Part shown: positions 53,012-64,000 of the stretch, in pieces
Position numbering within the stretch: the stretch's first letter is position 1
Layout of the letters: every line of letters starts with the position of its first letter
Origin: Yersinia rohdei ATCC 43380
GTDB lineage: Bacteria > Pseudomonadota > Gammaproteobacteria > Enterobacterales > Enterobacteriaceae
Reading direction: 5' to 3'
Assembly: GCF_000173775.1 (NCBI RefSeq)
Contig: NZ_ACCD01000014.1
Coordinates: forward strand, 1 to 64,000
DNA: 64,000 nucleotides
Notes under the pieces: generated by a model
Databases searched by the model: none
The model's input: only the letters and a program-made list of their open reading frames with translations
What the model was told of the DNA's origin: nothing
Made by a program: the position numbers and the translations under genes

Positions 53012-53046
53012 AGAATAAAAATACAAAAATAGCGAATAAAAATTCA
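53012..53046 (+). promoter_or_regulatory. Tandem ArgR boxes upstream of argA
   Basis: Two copies of the ARG-box core TGAATAAAAATTCA: AGAATAAAAATACA (53012-53025, 12 of 14) and CGAATAAAAATTCA (53033-53046, 13 of 14). Their starts are 21 bp apart, the standard spacing for one ArgR hexamer on two 18-bp boxes. The second ends 14 bp before the start codon. Confidence 0.85.
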
Positions 53047-53060
53047 AAAGAGGGTCTGCC

Positions 53061-54386
53061 GTGAAGGAACGTAGTACTGAACTGGTTCAAGGATTTCGCC
53101 ACTCAGTTCCCTATATAAATGCGCACCGCGGCAAGACATTTGTTGTCATGCTGGGTGGCGAGGCGATTGAACATGAAAACTTCTCGAGCATCGTCAATGA
53201 TATAGGGCTATTGCATAGTCTGGGGATCCGCTTGGTCGTGGTATATGGTGCCCGCCCACAAATAGACAGCAATTTAGCGCAGCATAACTACGAACCTATT
53301 TATCACAAACATACTAGGGTGACCGACGCCCGAACTCTGGAGATGGTTAAGCAAGCCGCAGGTTTATTGCAATTGGATATCACTGCAAGACTATCGATGA
53401 GCTTGAATAATACCCCGCTGCAAGGCGCACACATTAATGTCGTTAGCGGCAACTTTATCATTGCCCAACCCCTGGGGGTGGATGATGGTGTTGATTATTG
53501 CCACAGCGGGCGGATCCGCCGAATTGATGAGGAGGCGATTCATCGTCAGCTAGATAATGGCGCTATCGTGTTATTGGGGCCAGTTGCGGTATCTGTTACC
53601 GGCGAGAGTTTTAATCTGACCTCTGAAGAAGTTGCCACTCAGCTGGCGATTAAACTTAAAGCTGAAAAGATGATTGGTTTCTGCTCCTCCCAAGGGGTGA
53701 CCGACAGTGAAGGCAATATTATTTCAGAACTGTTCCCGAATGATGCACAAAAGCGGATTGAAGATCTGGAGCTGGAAGATGATTACAACTCGGGAACAGT
53801 ACGTTTTCTGCGTGGTGCCGTAAAAGCCTGCCGCAGTGGTGTGCGCCGCAGCCATTTACTGAGTTATCAAGAAGATGGGGCTTTAGTGCAAGAACTGTTC
53901 TCCCGTGATGGTATTGGCACTCAGATTGTGATGGAAAGTGCGGAACAAGTTCGCCGCGCCACCATTAATGATATTGGTGGCATATTAGAGCTGATTCGCC
54001 CACTCGAACAACAAGGAATTTTGGTGCGCCGCTCACGTGAACAACTTGAAATGGAAATTGATAAGTTCACCATTATTGAGCGCGATAATCTGACCATTGC
54101 CTGTGCGGCGCTTTATCCCTTCCCTGAAGAGCAAATCGGTGAAATGGCCTGCGTTGCAGTGCATCCTGATTATCGCAGCTCGTCCCGTGGGGAAATGCTA
54201 CTCAAGCGGGTGGCAAATCAAGCACGCCAAATGGGCCTTAAAAAACTGTTTGTGTTGACCACTCGCAGCATTCATTGGTTCCAGGAGCGCGGTTTTACAC
54301 CTGCTGAGGTTGAGGTTTTACCGATTCAAAAGCAGGAATTGTATAACTATCAACGCCGTTCAAAAATTCTACTGGCTGATTTGTAG
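53061..54386 (+). CDS. argA: N-acetylglutamate synthase
   Basis: First enzyme of arginine biosynthesis, feedback-inhibited by arginine. The 441-aa protein joins an amino-acid-kinase domain ([39 protein letters not shown]; residues 1-~290) to a GNAT acetyltransferase domain ([18 protein letters not shown]; residues ~300-441). It starts with GTG, as does the E. coli gene. ArgR repression is expected from the tandem ARG boxes just upstream. Confidence 0.97.
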   Translation: MKERSTELVQGFRHSVPYINAHRGKTFVVMLGGEAIEHENFSSIVNDIGLLHSLGIRLVVVYGARPQIDSNLAQHNYEPIYHKHTRVTDARTLEMVKQAAGLLQLDITARLSMSLNNTPLQGAHINVVSGNFIIAQPLGVDDGVDYCHSGRIRRIDEEAIHRQLDNGAIVLLGPVAVSVTGESFNLTSEEVATQLAIKLKAEKMIGFCSSQGVTDSEGNIISELFPNDAQKRIEDLELEDDYNSGTVRFLRGAVKACRSGVRRSHLLSYQEDGALVQELFSRDGIGTQIVMESAEQVRRATINDIGGILELIRPLEQQGILVRRSREQLEMEIDKFTIIERDNLTIACAALYPFPEEQIGEMACVAVHPDYRSSSRGEMLLKRVANQARQMGLKKLFVLTTRSIHWFQERGFTPAEVEVLPIQKQELYNYQRRSKILLADL

Positions 54387-54400
54387 CTGTTGATTGACGA

Positions 54401-54426
54401 CTTTAAGGGGCTACGGCCCCTTAAAG
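54401..54426. terminator. Perfect hairpin between argA and recD
   Basis: CTTTAAGGGGC / GCCCCTTAAAG, 11 bp paired without mismatch around TACG. It lies 14 bp after argA and about 110 bp after the recD stop on the other strand. There is no T-tract on either side, so termination strength is uncertain. Confidence 0.6.
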
Positions 54427-54535
54427 CTGATGACAAATCGGGCTGGCTGACGGCACCGAGCGGCGCTCCAGCGGCTTAGGCCGTTACGACCTATCCGGCT
54501 CCTTTTCCCTTCAATCGACTTTATCAGCAGTCTGT

Positions 54536-56428
54536 TTAGCCTAATTTCTTCAACTCATTGAGGCGCTCAACCAATCCACTCAGACGAAGTGTTGGTGTGC
54601 GAATTGCCTGACTCAACACCCCATCACTGCAATACAGTGTTAAGCGCTGGCGGGCGCGGGTAATGGCGGTATAAACCAGTTCTCGGGTTAACACTGGCAT
54701 AAAAGTATTAGGCAATACCAATGCGGTATGCTCAAACTCTGACCCCTGAGATTTATGCACTGTCATGGCATAGGCGGTTTCATGGCTGGGAAGACGGCTG
54801 GGTTGCACTGATTTTATATTGCCGTCAGGTAGCTGGAAATGCACCCGCAACTCGCCCTCGGGATCATTTAACGCAATACCAATATCGCCATTGAATAAGC
54901 CAAGCGCACTGTCATTAAGCCCAATCATCACTGGCCGCCCAAGATACCAGCGCCCTGAAGGCCCTGGCGTGCGTTCAATTAACCGCTTACGATGCAATAA
55001 CTGTTCAATCCGCTCATTTAAGCCACTGACACCAAATGGCCCGGAACGTAATGCACACAGCAGTTGATAACGACCAAATGCGGCGAGCACCTCAGCCGCA
55101 GGCGCACCCGCAGTGGCCAGTTGAAGATAGTGCTGATAGCCCGCTGCACAGTCTTCCAGTAAAACCTGATAGTCATCTGCATCGGCTAAAGACAAGAGTT
55201 TGATATCAGAATATGTGCCATTTAAAACGGATAATGCATCTCGATATCGCCCCGCATTAATCGCCAAAGCCAACTGCCCGATACCCGACTTTTCATCAAA
55301 CCTATAGCTTTTACGCAGCAAACACAGGCTATCGCGGACATTCACAGTATCGGTCTGCACATCACCAATAGGGATACTCCCCGTCAATGTGCATCCCGTT
55401 AAGCGAGTTAATTGTTCGGCCCGTACCTGGCTGTAACCTAATTCAGCAAAGCGGCAAATATCACCCAAAACCGCCCCGGCCTCCACCGAGGCCAATTGGT
55501 CACGGTCGCCGAGAAAAATCACCTGAGCCTTGGCGGGTAATGCTGCAATTAACCGCGCCATCATCGGCAAATCCACCATCGAGGCTTCATCAACAACCAG
55601 CACATCAAGGTTTAATGGATTGCCTTGGTGGTAGCGCAGCCGCTGGCTATTAGGTTGAGCGCCCAGTAAGCGGTGCAATGTGGATGCCTGTTCTGGAAAT
55701 AACTTGAGATCTGCTTCAGTCAGTGGGAGCTGGCGAATCGCATTCCCGAGTGATTCAGTCAAACGCGCGGCAGCTTTACCGGTTGGGGCGGCAAGTTGAA
55801 TACGTAAACGTTGCCCTTGGCTAAGTTGTATTAATGCGGTCAATAACTTGGCCACGGTGGTCGTTTTTCCTGTGCCTGGCCCACCAGAAATCACGGAAAT
55901 TCGACGAGTAGCGGCTACAGCGGCGGCCACTTTTTGCCAATCAACCTCGGTGCCAGCCACCCCAAAGAGTCTGTCGAGAGTTTCCCGTAATAATGTTTCG
56001 TTTACCTCTCTGGTTTCATTAATGAATGTGGCCGAATTATCACTGGCAATAAAGCGCACCACATCCCCTTCGTACTGCCACATACGTTGCAAATACAAAC
56101 GGTCATTTTGCAGCACTAATGGCGTTGGTTGCGAACCGTCACTAATGGCCGCGGAGTTATTTAGCGCCAGTGACCACTGTAATGTATCGGGCGCGCCCGC
56201 AGCCTGCCACAATGCCTGTGATAACTCAGAGTGCCGCCCACCCAACAATTGATTTGGTTGTAAATAACTTAATGGCAGACACACATGCCCAGCACCCGCT
56301 TCAGCACTGAGAATAGCGGCGGCCAATTGCAGCATGGGGTCATTCTCACCAGCAATCATTCGCGAAAATTGGATATCCAGTGGGCGCAGTAAGTGGTCAC
56401 GAACTGCCTGTTCCAATAGCCTCATCAT
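54536..56428 (-). CDS. recD: Exodeoxyribonuclease V alpha subunit RecD
   Basis: The fast 5'-to-3' helicase of RecBCD. The 630-aa SF1B helicase has Walker [12 protein letters not shown] (about residues 181-191), Walker [29 protein letters not shown] and the C-terminal [17 protein letters not shown] and [17 protein letters not shown] motifs. The start ATG overlaps the recB stop, so RecD is made by coupled translation. Confidence 0.96.
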   Translation of the reverse strand: MMRLLEQAVRDHLLRPLDIQFSRMIAGENDPMLQLAAAILSAEAGAGHVCLPLSYLQPNQLLGGRHSELSQALWQAAGAPDTLQWSLALNNSAAISDGSQPTPLVLQNDRLYLQRMWQYEGDVVRFIASDNSATFINETREVNETLLRETLDRLFGVAGTEVDWQKVAAAVAATRRISVISGGPGTGKTTTVAKLLTALIQLSQGQRLRIQLAAPTGKAAARLTESLGNAIRQLPLTEADLKLFPEQASTLHRLLGAQPNSQRLRYHQGNPLNLDVLVVDEASMVDLPMMARLIAALPAKAQVIFLGDRDQLASVEAGAVLGDICRFAELGYSQVRAEQLTRLTGCTLTGSIPIGDVQTDTVNVRDSLCLLRKSYRFDEKSGIGQLALAINAGRYRDALSVLNGTYSDIKLLSLADADDYQVLLEDCAAGYQHYLQLATAGAPAAEVLAAFGRYQLLCALRSGPFGVSGLNERIEQLLHRKRLIERTPGPSGRWYLGRPVMIGLNDSALGLFNGDIGIALNDPEGELRVHFQLPDGNIKSVQPSRLPSHETAYAMTVHKSQGSEFEHTALVLPNTFMPVLTRELVYTAITRARQRLTLYCSDGVLSQAIRTPTLRLSGLVERLNELKKLG

Positions 56429-59400
56429 ATTGATGTGCCCTCATCCGTTGGAGCAACACTATTTATATCGCTGAGATGCCGGTCTATTTCACGACCGCTG
56501 AATAAAGAGTCCATGCCTTCAATCAACTCCCGCTCTGGGCGACAACTAAAAATACCATTCCCCGGATGTTGTTTATCGACGCCACGCAGGAAGAGATAAA
56601 TGACACCACCAAAATCGCGGTGATAATCATAATCGCCCAACCGATGGCGCAAATAGCGGTGTAATGCCAGAGTATAAAGTTGGTATTGCAAATCATAGCG
56701 GTGCTCGGCCATAGCTTGAGCCATCGCCTCGGCGGTATAAGCACTGCTGTCTTCCCCCAGCCAATTGGATTTGTAATCCAGCAAGTAATACTTGCCCTGC
56801 CAACAGAAAACCAGGTCAATAAACCCTTTGAGCATCCCCCGGACTTGCTGAAAATCCAATGCAGGACACTGGCGGGACAATGGGTCATAGTGTTTGATTA
56901 AGGTGTCTAGCTCGCGGGCTTGCAGCAAAGAATCAATTGGCAGATAAAATTGTAATTCTGCCTGCTTGCTCTGTGGCGTCAATCCTGCCAGTGTCACCCC
57001 GGTTTCATTTAGTGGGACTTGTACAATGTCATTTAGCCACTGATACAGCATATCTGACCATTGCTCGCCAAATCCTTGCAGCTGCAATTGTTCGGTAAGC
57101 CACGCCTGTTCAATCGGCTGGCTAAAATCCAAGGGTTCGAGTAAATCGTGTAGGAAAGTCCCCGGTGCGGCACCACGTGGGAAGGTATGAGGAGTAAACT
57201 GCGCCTCGGTTATTGGGGCCTGTTCACCGGCTGCATCTGTGTCCAGCCGTGGCAATAACTCTTGCAATAGCACATTTAATGGCGGTGATATGCTGCCCTT
57301 ACTGGAACCCTGCTGCTGAAGCCCAGAGTAACTGGTAACACGCCAATAATCATGTACTTGCCGACTAAACTGACACGCGGCCAGTGCGGGTAAATCTGCG
57401 GTCTTCGGCTGCCAGGGGGTTTCATCCAGTTGCCCCGCATGAGAAACAGAAATATCTCCCCCCGCGAGTGCGGCTAGTTCAGCAAGTTTTTCGCCCAGAT
57501 ATTGAGCATTTCCCACCTGCCCCTGTTGCACCAGATAGCCTAAGGCACTGAGATGCATGTCACTGTCACCCTGCTTTTTCCGCCCGCCTTTAATCAGCGG
57601 CGCAATACCTAAACTACAATGATAAACCGCACGAGTGAGAGCAACATATAATAGCCTTAAGTCTTCGGCTAAACGTTCTTCTTCCGCCAAAGCCTGACTT
57701 TCTTCATCTGCATTCAGGTCAAGTAATGCTTCAAAGCTGTGGCGATCATGGTAAAGCACATCCTGCTGCTGGCGGAAATTACCCACGAAAGGCAGCCACA
57801 CTAATGGGTATTCCAACCCTTTCGATTTATGGATAGTAATGACCTGAACCAAATGGCGATCACTTTCCAAACGGAGTTGTTGGTTGTCTGACTGAGGGTT
57901 TGGCTGCGCTATTTGCTGTGCCAGCCAGCGGATTAGTGCGTGCTCACTATCAAGCTGTGATGCGGCTTCTTGTAGTAACTCCCCAAGATGCAGCAAATCG
58001 GTTAACCGGCGCTCCCCCCCTGGTGTGGCTAACAGGTTTTCAGCTAAATGACGCCGAGACATCATCTCCCGTAACATGGGCAGCACGCCACGGCGCTGCC
58101 AATGCTGGCGATAACCATCAAACTCATCCACCAATGCATCCCAAGCCCGCTCATCATGGTTCAAGCCGTCCAGCATTTTAGCGTCCAGCCCCAGCATGCC
58201 CGTAGCCATAGCACTACGTAATGCCCGCTCCTGCTCTGGTGCCACAACGGCTTGTAATACCCACAATAAATCTTTGGCTTCTGCGGTATCAAACACACTG
58301 TCACGATTAGATAAATAAACCGATGGAATAGCCAAAACACTTAGCGCATTACGCACCAGTGCTGCCTCTGCCCGGCTGCGAACTAATATGGTGATATCCG
58401 ACGCCTGAACCGCTCTTGAGCTTGATGCGGTCACTAATTGAGCCAGCCCTTGCTGACCCGCAGTTAACCAGTCCCGGATTTGAGCTGCACATTGCCGCGC
58501 CATGAGTTGTTGGTATTCACTAACGCCAACCCCTTCACCTGGTTGTAACCAGAAAGACATTGCGGGTTGTTTTTTCCCTTTTATTTCAAATGATAGCCGG
58601 CTATTTCTTTTAGCAGGGGTCACATTTATAAATGGGATTTGCTCAAATAAGAACGGAACCTTGACCAAACTAAACAGCCGGTTAACTGATTGCACCATCG
58701 GGAAAGACGAACGCCAGTTTGTCTCTAGCGTGTAGTGGGCACTTACTTCAGAGCGAGCACGAATATAGGTAAAGATATCTGCACCACGGAAAGCATAAAT
58801 GGCCTGTTTAGGATCGCCAATCAGCAATAAACCGCAATCACCCTGACCGCCATAGAGGGTATGAAAAATACGGTATTGTTGTGGGTCGGTATCCTGAAAC
58901 TCATCAATCATTGCGACGGGATAACGAGTACGAATAGTTTGAGCCAATAGCTCGCCACCCGGTTGCTGTAACGCCGCATCCAGTTTACTGAGCAAATCAT
59001 CAAACCCCAGTTCTGCCCGTTGGCGTTTTTCCTGTTGGACGGTTTCTCGTATCTCACTGATTGCTCTGGCTAAAATTAGATCTCTTAACGTCAGAGGTTG
59101 CTCAAACAGGTGGTCTATCGCATTGAATAGAGCATGTTGGGGGGCCGCCCCTTTTTTGGTTTTTTCAAATAAGACTGATTGGCGAAATTTTTCCAGTTCT
59201 TTAGGTAATTGATAATCACCGGTTTCTTGTTCGGCCCAGATACCTACTTTATCCAGCCAGTTAGGTAAATGTTTGGTACTGTAGCTGCGCTTATCAACAC
59301 CAGAGCCGCTAATTAATGGCTCTAACTCATGTGCAGCAACACGCCATTGCGCTTTAACTGCATCAATTTGCACCACTATTTGCTGATGCCGACTGAGTAA

Positions 59401-60054
59401 TGTTTCATCCTCATCGGGCGCTTGGCGAAACTTTGGTGTCTCGCCCTGTAAATAAGCAGAAAGGTCTTTGAGCAGAGCTTCCGGGCCACTCCATTCCTGA
59501 CTTACCGCTCTTGCGACAGCCAATGGCAGCGGATAGCAATGACGTCGCCAGAAGTCAGCACAGGCTTGCCTGCGCAATGGCAATTCATCCTGCACCAATG
59601 TTTGCTCAAATAAAATGCCAGATTCAAATGCATTATTTGCCAACATTCTCTGACAAAAGCCGTGAATGGTATAAATTGCGGCCTCATCCATTTGGCGTTC
59701 AGCCGCCAACAACTGTGCTGCGGCCTCACTCAAATCGGTGATTTCAGCTAATAAAGCTGTATGCATTGGGTCATCACTGACTCCCCGCACGCACGCAATC
59801 CGCAATTCATGAATATTATCGCGGATCCGCCCCCTTAACTCTTCAGTTGCGGCTTCGGTAAAGGTCACCACCAGGATTTCCTCTACCATCAAGGGCCGCT
59901 GAAACGCCGCCGCCCCACCTAACCCCAGCAACAATCTGAGATAAAGTACCCCGATGGTAAAGGTTTTACCGGTACCAGCTGAAGCTTCAATAAGCCTTTC
60001 GCCATACAAGGGCAGCGTTAGCGGTTCCAGCCGCTGGGGAGTCCTTGATGTCAT
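56425..60054 (-). CDS. recB: Exodeoxyribonuclease V beta subunit RecB
   Basis: 3'-to-5' helicase and the nuclease of RecBCD; also loads RecA. The ATG at 60054 overlaps the ptrA stop (ATGA) and gives 1209 aa starting [21 protein letters not shown]. An upstream in-frame start inside ptrA is rejected. Walker [10 protein letters not shown] (residues 23-31), the [10 protein letters not shown] Walker B, and [14 protein letters not shown] are present. The C-terminal nuclease domain has the D and K of LLDYKSNW and the upstream histidine of [10 protein letters not shown]. Confidence 0.97.
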   Translation of the reverse strand: MTSRTPQRLEPLTLPLYGERLIEASAGTGKTFTIGVLYLRLLLGLGGAAAFQRPLMVEEILVVTFTEAATEELRGRIRDNIHELRIACVRGVSDDPMHTALLAEITDLSEAAAQLLAAERQMDEAAIYTIHGFCQRMLANNAFESGILFEQTLVQDELPLRRQACADFWRRHCYPLPLAVARAVSQEWSGPEALLKDLSAYLQGETPKFRQAPDEDETLLSRHQQIVVQIDAVKAQWRVAAHELEPLISGSGVDKRSYSTKHLPNWLDKVGIWAEQETGDYQLPKELEKFRQSVLFEKTKKGAAPQHALFNAIDHLFEQPLTLRDLILARAISEIRETVQQEKRQRAELGFDDLLSKLDAALQQPGGELLAQTIRTRYPVAMIDEFQDTDPQQYRIFHTLYGGQGDCGLLLIGDPKQAIYAFRGADIFTYIRARSEVSAHYTLETNWRSSFPMVQSVNRLFSLVKVPFLFEQIPFINVTPAKRNSRLSFEIKGKKQPAMSFWLQPGEGVGVSEYQQLMARQCAAQIRDWLTAGQQGLAQLVTASSSRAVQASDITILVRSRAEAALVRNALSVLAIPSVYLSNRDSVFDTAEAKDLLWVLQAVVAPEQERALRSAMATGMLGLDAKMLDGLNHDERAWDALVDEFDGYRQHWQRRGVLPMLREMMSRRHLAENLLATPGGERRLTDLLHLGELLQEAASQLDSEHALIRWLAQQIAQPNPQSDNQQLRLESDRHLVQVITIHKSKGLEYPLVWLPFVGNFRQQQDVLYHDRHSFEALLDLNADEESQALAEEERLAEDLRLLYVALTRAVYHCSLGIAPLIKGGRKKQGDSDMHLSALGYLVQQGQVGNAQYLGEKLAELAALAGGDISVSHAGQLDETPWQPKTADLPALAACQFSRQVHDYWRVTSYSGLQQQGSSKGSISPPLNVLLQELLPRLDTDAAGEQAPITEAQFTPHTFPRGAAPGTFLHDLLEPLDFSQPIEQAWLTEQLQLQGFGEQWSDMLYQWLNDIVQVPLNETGVTLAGLTPQSKQAELQFYLPIDSLLQARELDTLIKHYDPLSRQCPALDFQQVRGMLKGFIDLVFCWQGKYYLLDYKSNWLGEDSSAYTAEAMAQAMAEHRYDLQYQLYTLALHRYLRHRLGDYDYHRDFGGVIYLFLRGVDKQHPGNGIFSCRPERELIEGMDSLFSGREIDRHLSDINSVAPTDEGTSI

Positions 60055-62942
60055 GGAGCCAATACCTGCTGCGGTAAGGTCGCCTGCAAGGCTGAAGTGG
60101 TTGGATAGGTCGTCCACCCCTTAAGCTCTGCATACCCGCCAGTTGTTTCTCCTAACCCTTTAACTTGAGACAGTAGAGCCAAACCTTGTGGCTTAATAAC
60201 TGCTTGCTGGAAGAAATCCGCCAATGCCGTGTTAGTCAGCAGCTTAACCTGAGCAATCATCTTCTCGCGGGTATCAAACGCGAAATTATTACGACTGAAA
60301 TCATTGCTGTAACGGCTGGCCTCTTCAGTCAGTGTTTGTGGTCGTTGCAGTAATTGGTTAATTAGCCCCTGCTTATATTGCTCAAAATCTGCGGGTTTCA
60401 TCTCACGCAGGCGCTTTTCAGCTTGTGGATAGAAGGCCTGGTAGCGCTGGTAAAGATAATCAGGTTGTTTGCTGTTACTTTGCAGTAAGAAGCCCAAGCC
60501 CCACTGACGCCCAACCGACATAGGGAAAGCAAATACCGCATAGCCAAGCTGTTCTTCTGTACGCAATTGGTCATAGAACCACGGCTGAACAATTTGCCCC
60601 AGCAATGCACTGTATGCCATGCCTTTAATCTCGGTATAACCGGTGGGGATATAAACTGCCGCCAGCGCCGCATCAGAGCTACTACCAAGCCGTTCCATGT
60701 TAGCTAGTTGTGATTTATCAATAATCACATCCTCGCCCGTCCACCAAATGGTGCCTATCAAGCCGAGTTGTTTTTTCAGTGATTCAGTCAGCGAGGTGAC
60801 CTGCTGGGCGGTCATATTGCCAACCGCCAAGACTTCTACAGCAGATTGTTTAAGCAAATCATCGCGATAAGCTATTACATCTTGCACACTAATTGTGTCC
60901 AACAATTTGCGCCGTTCGCTACGTTCTGCATAAGGTACATGAGATAGCAGCTTGGCTGGCTGAATTGCCAGTTCATAAGCTTTGCCCTTTTCAGCCACTT
61001 CCAATTGTTCACGATACCAAGACTTGGCTTGTACCAATTGATCCTCTGTCGGTGTGAAGCTGGAATAACCGTCCACCAAAGAGGTGAGTAGTTGCGGCAT
61101 CCGCTGGGTGAAACCATTCGCACTGACATATAAACCGTTATTTGGCGTGGTCGAGAAACTTATCCCGCCAATAGAGGCCTGATAACTTAGTTCATCAAGA
61201 GACAAGCCAGCCAGATAATCAGTCAAGGCAAAAAGAACCTGATGACGAGCGGTATCCAGTGCATGCGGGTTACGAAAAGCAACCGAGATATCAGCTTTAG
61301 GTTCGTCAGCAAAATACTGGCTTGGCATGTAAAACACCCGTAACCCCGGCTGTTCTGCCACTTTTTGTGGACGAGTAATATCTTTATCGGCTTTGATTAA
61401 AGAGAAGTTATCCGGAATGTAGGGGTTAAGTGCCGGTAAAGTCAGCTGGATATCTTTCCCCAGATGCTGCCATTCTTGCATCTCTTGCGGGCTGATTTTA
61501 TTGACTTGATATGGCGCAGCAACAAAATAAGCGACTTTGTTGTGCGGTTCTTCAGGGCTAACAAACCAGATTCGGGCATTTTCCGGTGTCATTTCTGCAA
61601 GTCGGGCGGCAATGGCTTTCGGATCATAATGTGTCGCCAGATATGGCGCATCAAGCACGTGTGTGACAGGCACTCGCAGCATCATATCCACCAGCCACTC
61701 GATATAATCCATATCTCGCGTAATTGAGGGATAACGGAAATCCAGATTTAACACATGGGCGATTTCATCAAAATAGCTCTTTTTAATGCCATCTTTGTGC
61801 AACATATTGATGTAATCAAAAATAGCCGCTATCACCACATCTCGTTTTGCCAAGCCTTTATCGGTGAGTGAAACAGAAATGGAGAACACACCACCATTTC
61901 TGTCTACCATCGGGTCAGCTCCGGCATTGATTGCATCTGCCAGCCCCTGTTTTTGGAGCCAGTCAGATAACGTGTCTTTGCTGCGATTACCAATCAGGTA
62001 ACTAATATAGGTATCTGTTTTACTACGAAATTCTGCACTGTTATTATCAATACGGAAATCTATTTTTAGCTGTTTACGCGGTTGAGCTGGAACATAATGA
62101 ATTATTATGCCGGTTTGATCTGCAGTTACCGCTGGCACAGTAATCGGCGGCACTGTTGCATCTCGATTTGGGATACGACCAAATGTATCCGCCGCCAATT
62201 GTGCTAACTTCTCCAAAGATTGATTGCTATACAGCACCCCGACCATCAAATTGGCAGAATAGTAACGATGGTAGAAGCTCAGTAGCTCATCATGTAATTT
62301 ACCATCAGGCTTATCTTTAAGGGTGTCCAGATTACCGCCAGAGAAGCGCGCACTCGGGTGAGCTGGATTAAGGGTTTCGGCATTCACCTGGGCCATACGC
62401 ATGCCATCACGGGAGCGGGCCATAGTCAGCTCTGCATTTACGGCATTACGTTCGCGATCAGCATTAATAGGGTCTAGCAGAGGTTCAGCAATAGCATCAG
62501 CCAAGCGGTCAACCGCTGGGGCCAGCGCATCATTTTCAATTTCAAGATAGTAGGCAGTGCGATAAGAAGCCGTGCTCGCATTATGGCTACCACCATGCTT
62601 TTTCAAAAACTCAGAGAAACTGCCGGGTTCCGGAAAACGTTTAGACCCCATCAGTAACATGTGTTCCAAATAATGGGCCAAGCCCAGTTGGTTATTGGGA
62701 TCTTCCAGTGATCCTACCGGTAATGCGAGTGCAGCCAAAGACTTAGGTGCTTGTTCATCAGACACCAGCAACACTGTCATACCATTAGGCAATTTTATTG
62801 CCTGATATTTACGCAGGTCATGCTCACTCTTGTGAATGGCTTCTGCTAAGGGTTGCCACGCCGGTGTTGCAGCCCAACTCTGGGGGGCTAGCAAACCTAA
62901 TAAGAAAAATATGCCAATGATCCGGGCAAATTGTTTATGCAT
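60051..62942 (-). CDS. ptrA: Pitrilysin (protease III)
   Basis: Periplasmic zinc metalloprotease of the M16 family that degrades small peptides. The 963-aa precursor has a signal peptide (residues 1-24, ending SWA-A) and the inverted zinc motif HYLEH (90-94; H90, E93 catalytic, H94), with the distal glutamate about 75 residues later in ERNAVNAELTMARS. It lies between recC and recB, as in E. coli. Confidence 0.97.
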   Translation of the reverse strand: MHKQFARIIGIFFLLGLLAPQSWAATPAWQPLAEAIHKSEHDLRKYQAIKLPNGMTVLLVSDEQAPKSLAALALPVGSLEDPNNQLGLAHYLEHMLLMGSKRFPEPGSFSEFLKKHGGSHNASTASYRTAYYLEIENDALAPAVDRLADAIAEPLLDPINADRERNAVNAELTMARSRDGMRMAQVNAETLNPAHPSARFSGGNLDTLKDKPDGKLHDELLSFYHRYYSANLMVGVLYSNQSLEKLAQLAADTFGRIPNRDATVPPITVPAVTADQTGIIIHYVPAQPRKQLKIDFRIDNNSAEFRSKTDTYISYLIGNRSKDTLSDWLQKQGLADAINAGADPMVDRNGGVFSISVSLTDKGLAKRDVVIAAIFDYINMLHKDGIKKSYFDEIAHVLNLDFRYPSITRDMDYIEWLVDMMLRVPVTHVLDAPYLATHYDPKAIAARLAEMTPENARIWFVSPEEPHNKVAYFVAAPYQVNKISPQEMQEWQHLGKDIQLTLPALNPYIPDNFSLIKADKDITRPQKVAEQPGLRVFYMPSQYFADEPKADISVAFRNPHALDTARHQVLFALTDYLAGLSLDELSYQASIGGISFSTTPNNGLYVSANGFTQRMPQLLTSLVDGYSSFTPTEDQLVQAKSWYREQLEVAEKGKAYELAIQPAKLLSHVPYAERSERRKLLDTISVQDVIAYRDDLLKQSAVEVLAVGNMTAQQVTSLTESLKKQLGLIGTIWWTGEDVIIDKSQLANMERLGSSSDAALAAVYIPTGYTEIKGMAYSALLGQIVQPWFYDQLRTEEQLGYAVFAFPMSVGRQWGLGFLLQSNSKQPDYLYQRYQAFYPQAEKRLREMKPADFEQYKQGLINQLLQRPQTLTEEASRYSNDFSRNNFAFDTREKMIAQVKLLTNTALADFFQQAVIKPQGLALLSQVKGLGETTGGYAELKGWTTYPTTSALQATLPQQVLAP

Positions 62943-63060
62943 TCCGTTTCTCCCCTTAACCCTTCAAAAATTGCCGCTAAAACACGTCTTCGGCTTCTTG
63001 TATTGAATATTCCGCTTCATCTTTTCGAATCCAGCGAGCTTACGAAACAATGCCCCATTC

Positions 63061-64000
63061 TCACGCCTTATTATGGCGGGCTATTGGTAATAAATAACGT
63101 TCTGTTTCGTGTAATATCATGTCGAGATGTTGATTATCCATCTGGCGGAACACCCGCTGTATATAGTTGTCCTCACCTTCCCCAGCGATCCGCTGGTCTC
63201 CTTGCCAAACCTGCAAAAGTTTCATTCGGGCTTTAGTTTGTGTCTCTTCATCCCATAAAATTTGGCCAGACTCGCGGTCATAACATTGGCTCAGCCATGC
63301 CCAGCCACTTTTACTCAGCAACAGCAAAGGTTCGCACATACCTTGCTGATATCCGGAGATTAACTGCTGTAAATAGTGCAAAGCTTCATCGCCCCCCAAA
63401 GGGCCATAGCGCCATGCCGTCCCTTTACGTCCATACATCCGGCTTTCACCCTTACCGCCCGCCGCGCAATACACCAAATGCTCTATCCACAATAGCAACC
63501 CATCGACTGCACTCAATGTCGCAGGACGCCAACGAATTAAACCGTCCTCCTGAATCTGATGAATCCACCCCGTCAGCAGGGTGTCACCAAATTCAATATT
63601 TAGCTCAACACTCTGGCTTTCTTTACGTTCAGCCCTAATTTGTTCAGCTAATGGCACCATTTCTTCTTGCTGACTTTGCCAGTAAAGCTCGCCAAAGGAA
63701 CCATAAGGCAAGTTACCCGCCGCACGGGCACGGCTAAACACCGTATTGATATCACTTTCTTCTATCAGCGCATTCAATAGTTGAGTATTAAACTGATAGC
63801 GATTGAGATTATCTAAAGTAAATGGCTCTTCATCGGGCAACTCAGTTTCATCAATGACAAAGTTCACTCCCAGCCGTAGCTGGAAGAATGCCCGCACCGG
63901 GTGGCGATAAAAGCGGATTAATTCATCCAGCGTGATTTCAGGGAAGTGCTCTGGGGGGAGTGGTTGATTAAACTGTGGGTGTGCATGCCCTTTGGATTCG
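63061..64000 (-). CDS. recC: Exodeoxyribonuclease V gamma subunit RecC (C-terminal part)
   Basis: RecC recognises Chi and holds the RecBCD complex together. Only the last ~312 codons are in the window; the frame stays open to the right edge. Readable landmarks are LDELIRFYRHPVRAFFQLRL, FTLDNLNRYQFNTQLLNAL and LVYCAAGGKG. The apparent internal start at 63897 is only a valine codon inside HPVRAFF. A 118-bp gap separates it from ptrA. Confidence 0.95.
   Translation of the reverse strand, partial: ESKGHAHPQFNQPLPPEHFPEITLDELIRFYRHPVRAFFQLRLGVNFVIDETELPDEEPFTLDNLNRYQFNTQLLNALIEESDINTVFSRARAAGNLPYGSFGELYWQSQQEEMVPLAEQIRAERKESQSVELNIEFGDTLLTGWIHQIQEDGLIRWRPATLSAVDGLLLWIEHLVYCAAGGKGESRMYGRKGTAWRYGPLGGDEALHYLQQLISGYQQGMCEPLLLLSKSGWAWLSQCYDRESGQILWDEETQTKARMKLLQVWQGDQRIAGEGEDNYIQRVFRQMDNQHLDMILHETERYLLPIARHNKA

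Noticed and set aside
53061-64000. argA-recD-recB-ptrA-recC as a possible defence island
   Set aside because: Order and family membership are the standard enterobacterial housekeeping recBCD locus; no accessory gene is inserted.

Overview
The window is a contiguous stretch of a gamma-proteobacterial chromosome of the order Enterobacterales, most likely a Yersinia of the enterocolitica/environmental type. I infer this from three things: near-complete protein similarity to Escherichia coli K-12 families, E. coli-like gene order with Yersinia-type differences, and several copies of the 127-bp ERIC palindromic repeat between genes. The genus is inferred from recall of family sequences, not from a search. 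Almost everything here is conserved core genome. I see no prophage, insertion sequence, CRISPR array, defence island or toxin locus, and I do not claim an undescribed system.

Layout. (1) 1-156: the promoter P1 of a ribosomal RNA operon, reading left out of the window. (2) 156-9187: gmhB, the methionine importer metNIQ with its MetJ operator, rcsF-trmO, proS, nlpE, arfB-yaeQ, and yaeP-rof. (3) 9417-16225: a small periplasmic cytochrome c, tilS, yaeR, accA and dnaE. (4) 16319-31615, all leftward: the envelope and translation cluster rpsB-tsf-pyrH-frr-dxr-uppS-cdsA-rseP-bamA-skp-lpxD-fabZ-lpxA-lpxB-rnhB, which builds lipid A, phospholipid precursors, undecaprenyl phosphate, the outer-membrane protein assembly machine and ribosome components. 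(5) 32003-37245, rightward: map, glnD, dapD, yaeH. (6) 37346-49685: yqcA-truC-yqcC, the sRNA CsrB, syd, queF, ppnN, xni, rlmM-ygdD, gcvA with the divergent sRNA GcvB, ygdI, csdA-csdE and tcdA. (7) 49780-64000: mltA, two initiator tRNA genes, amiC, argA, and recD-recB-ptrA-recC (recC runs off the right edge). Blocks 1-5 and 6-7 lie far apart in E. coli, so the interval 37246-37345 is a synteny junction.

Points that stand out. Two essential genes, lpxA and dxr, are each broken by a single-base indel as written: a missing base near 18284, and an extra base in a nine-C run at 27039-27047. Both reading frames resume and give exactly the usual family length once corrected, so I favour sequence error over real loss. 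The non-coding content is rich: rrn P1, MetJ and tandem ArgR operators, CsrB with a 34-bp palindrome matching the UvrY site, GcvB with a shortened G/U-rich region, and several intact, shortened or decayed ERIC elements. Many genes use non-AUG starts (gmhB, nlpE, arfB, yaeP, skp, lpxA, frr and argA use GTG; fabZ and ppnN use TTG).
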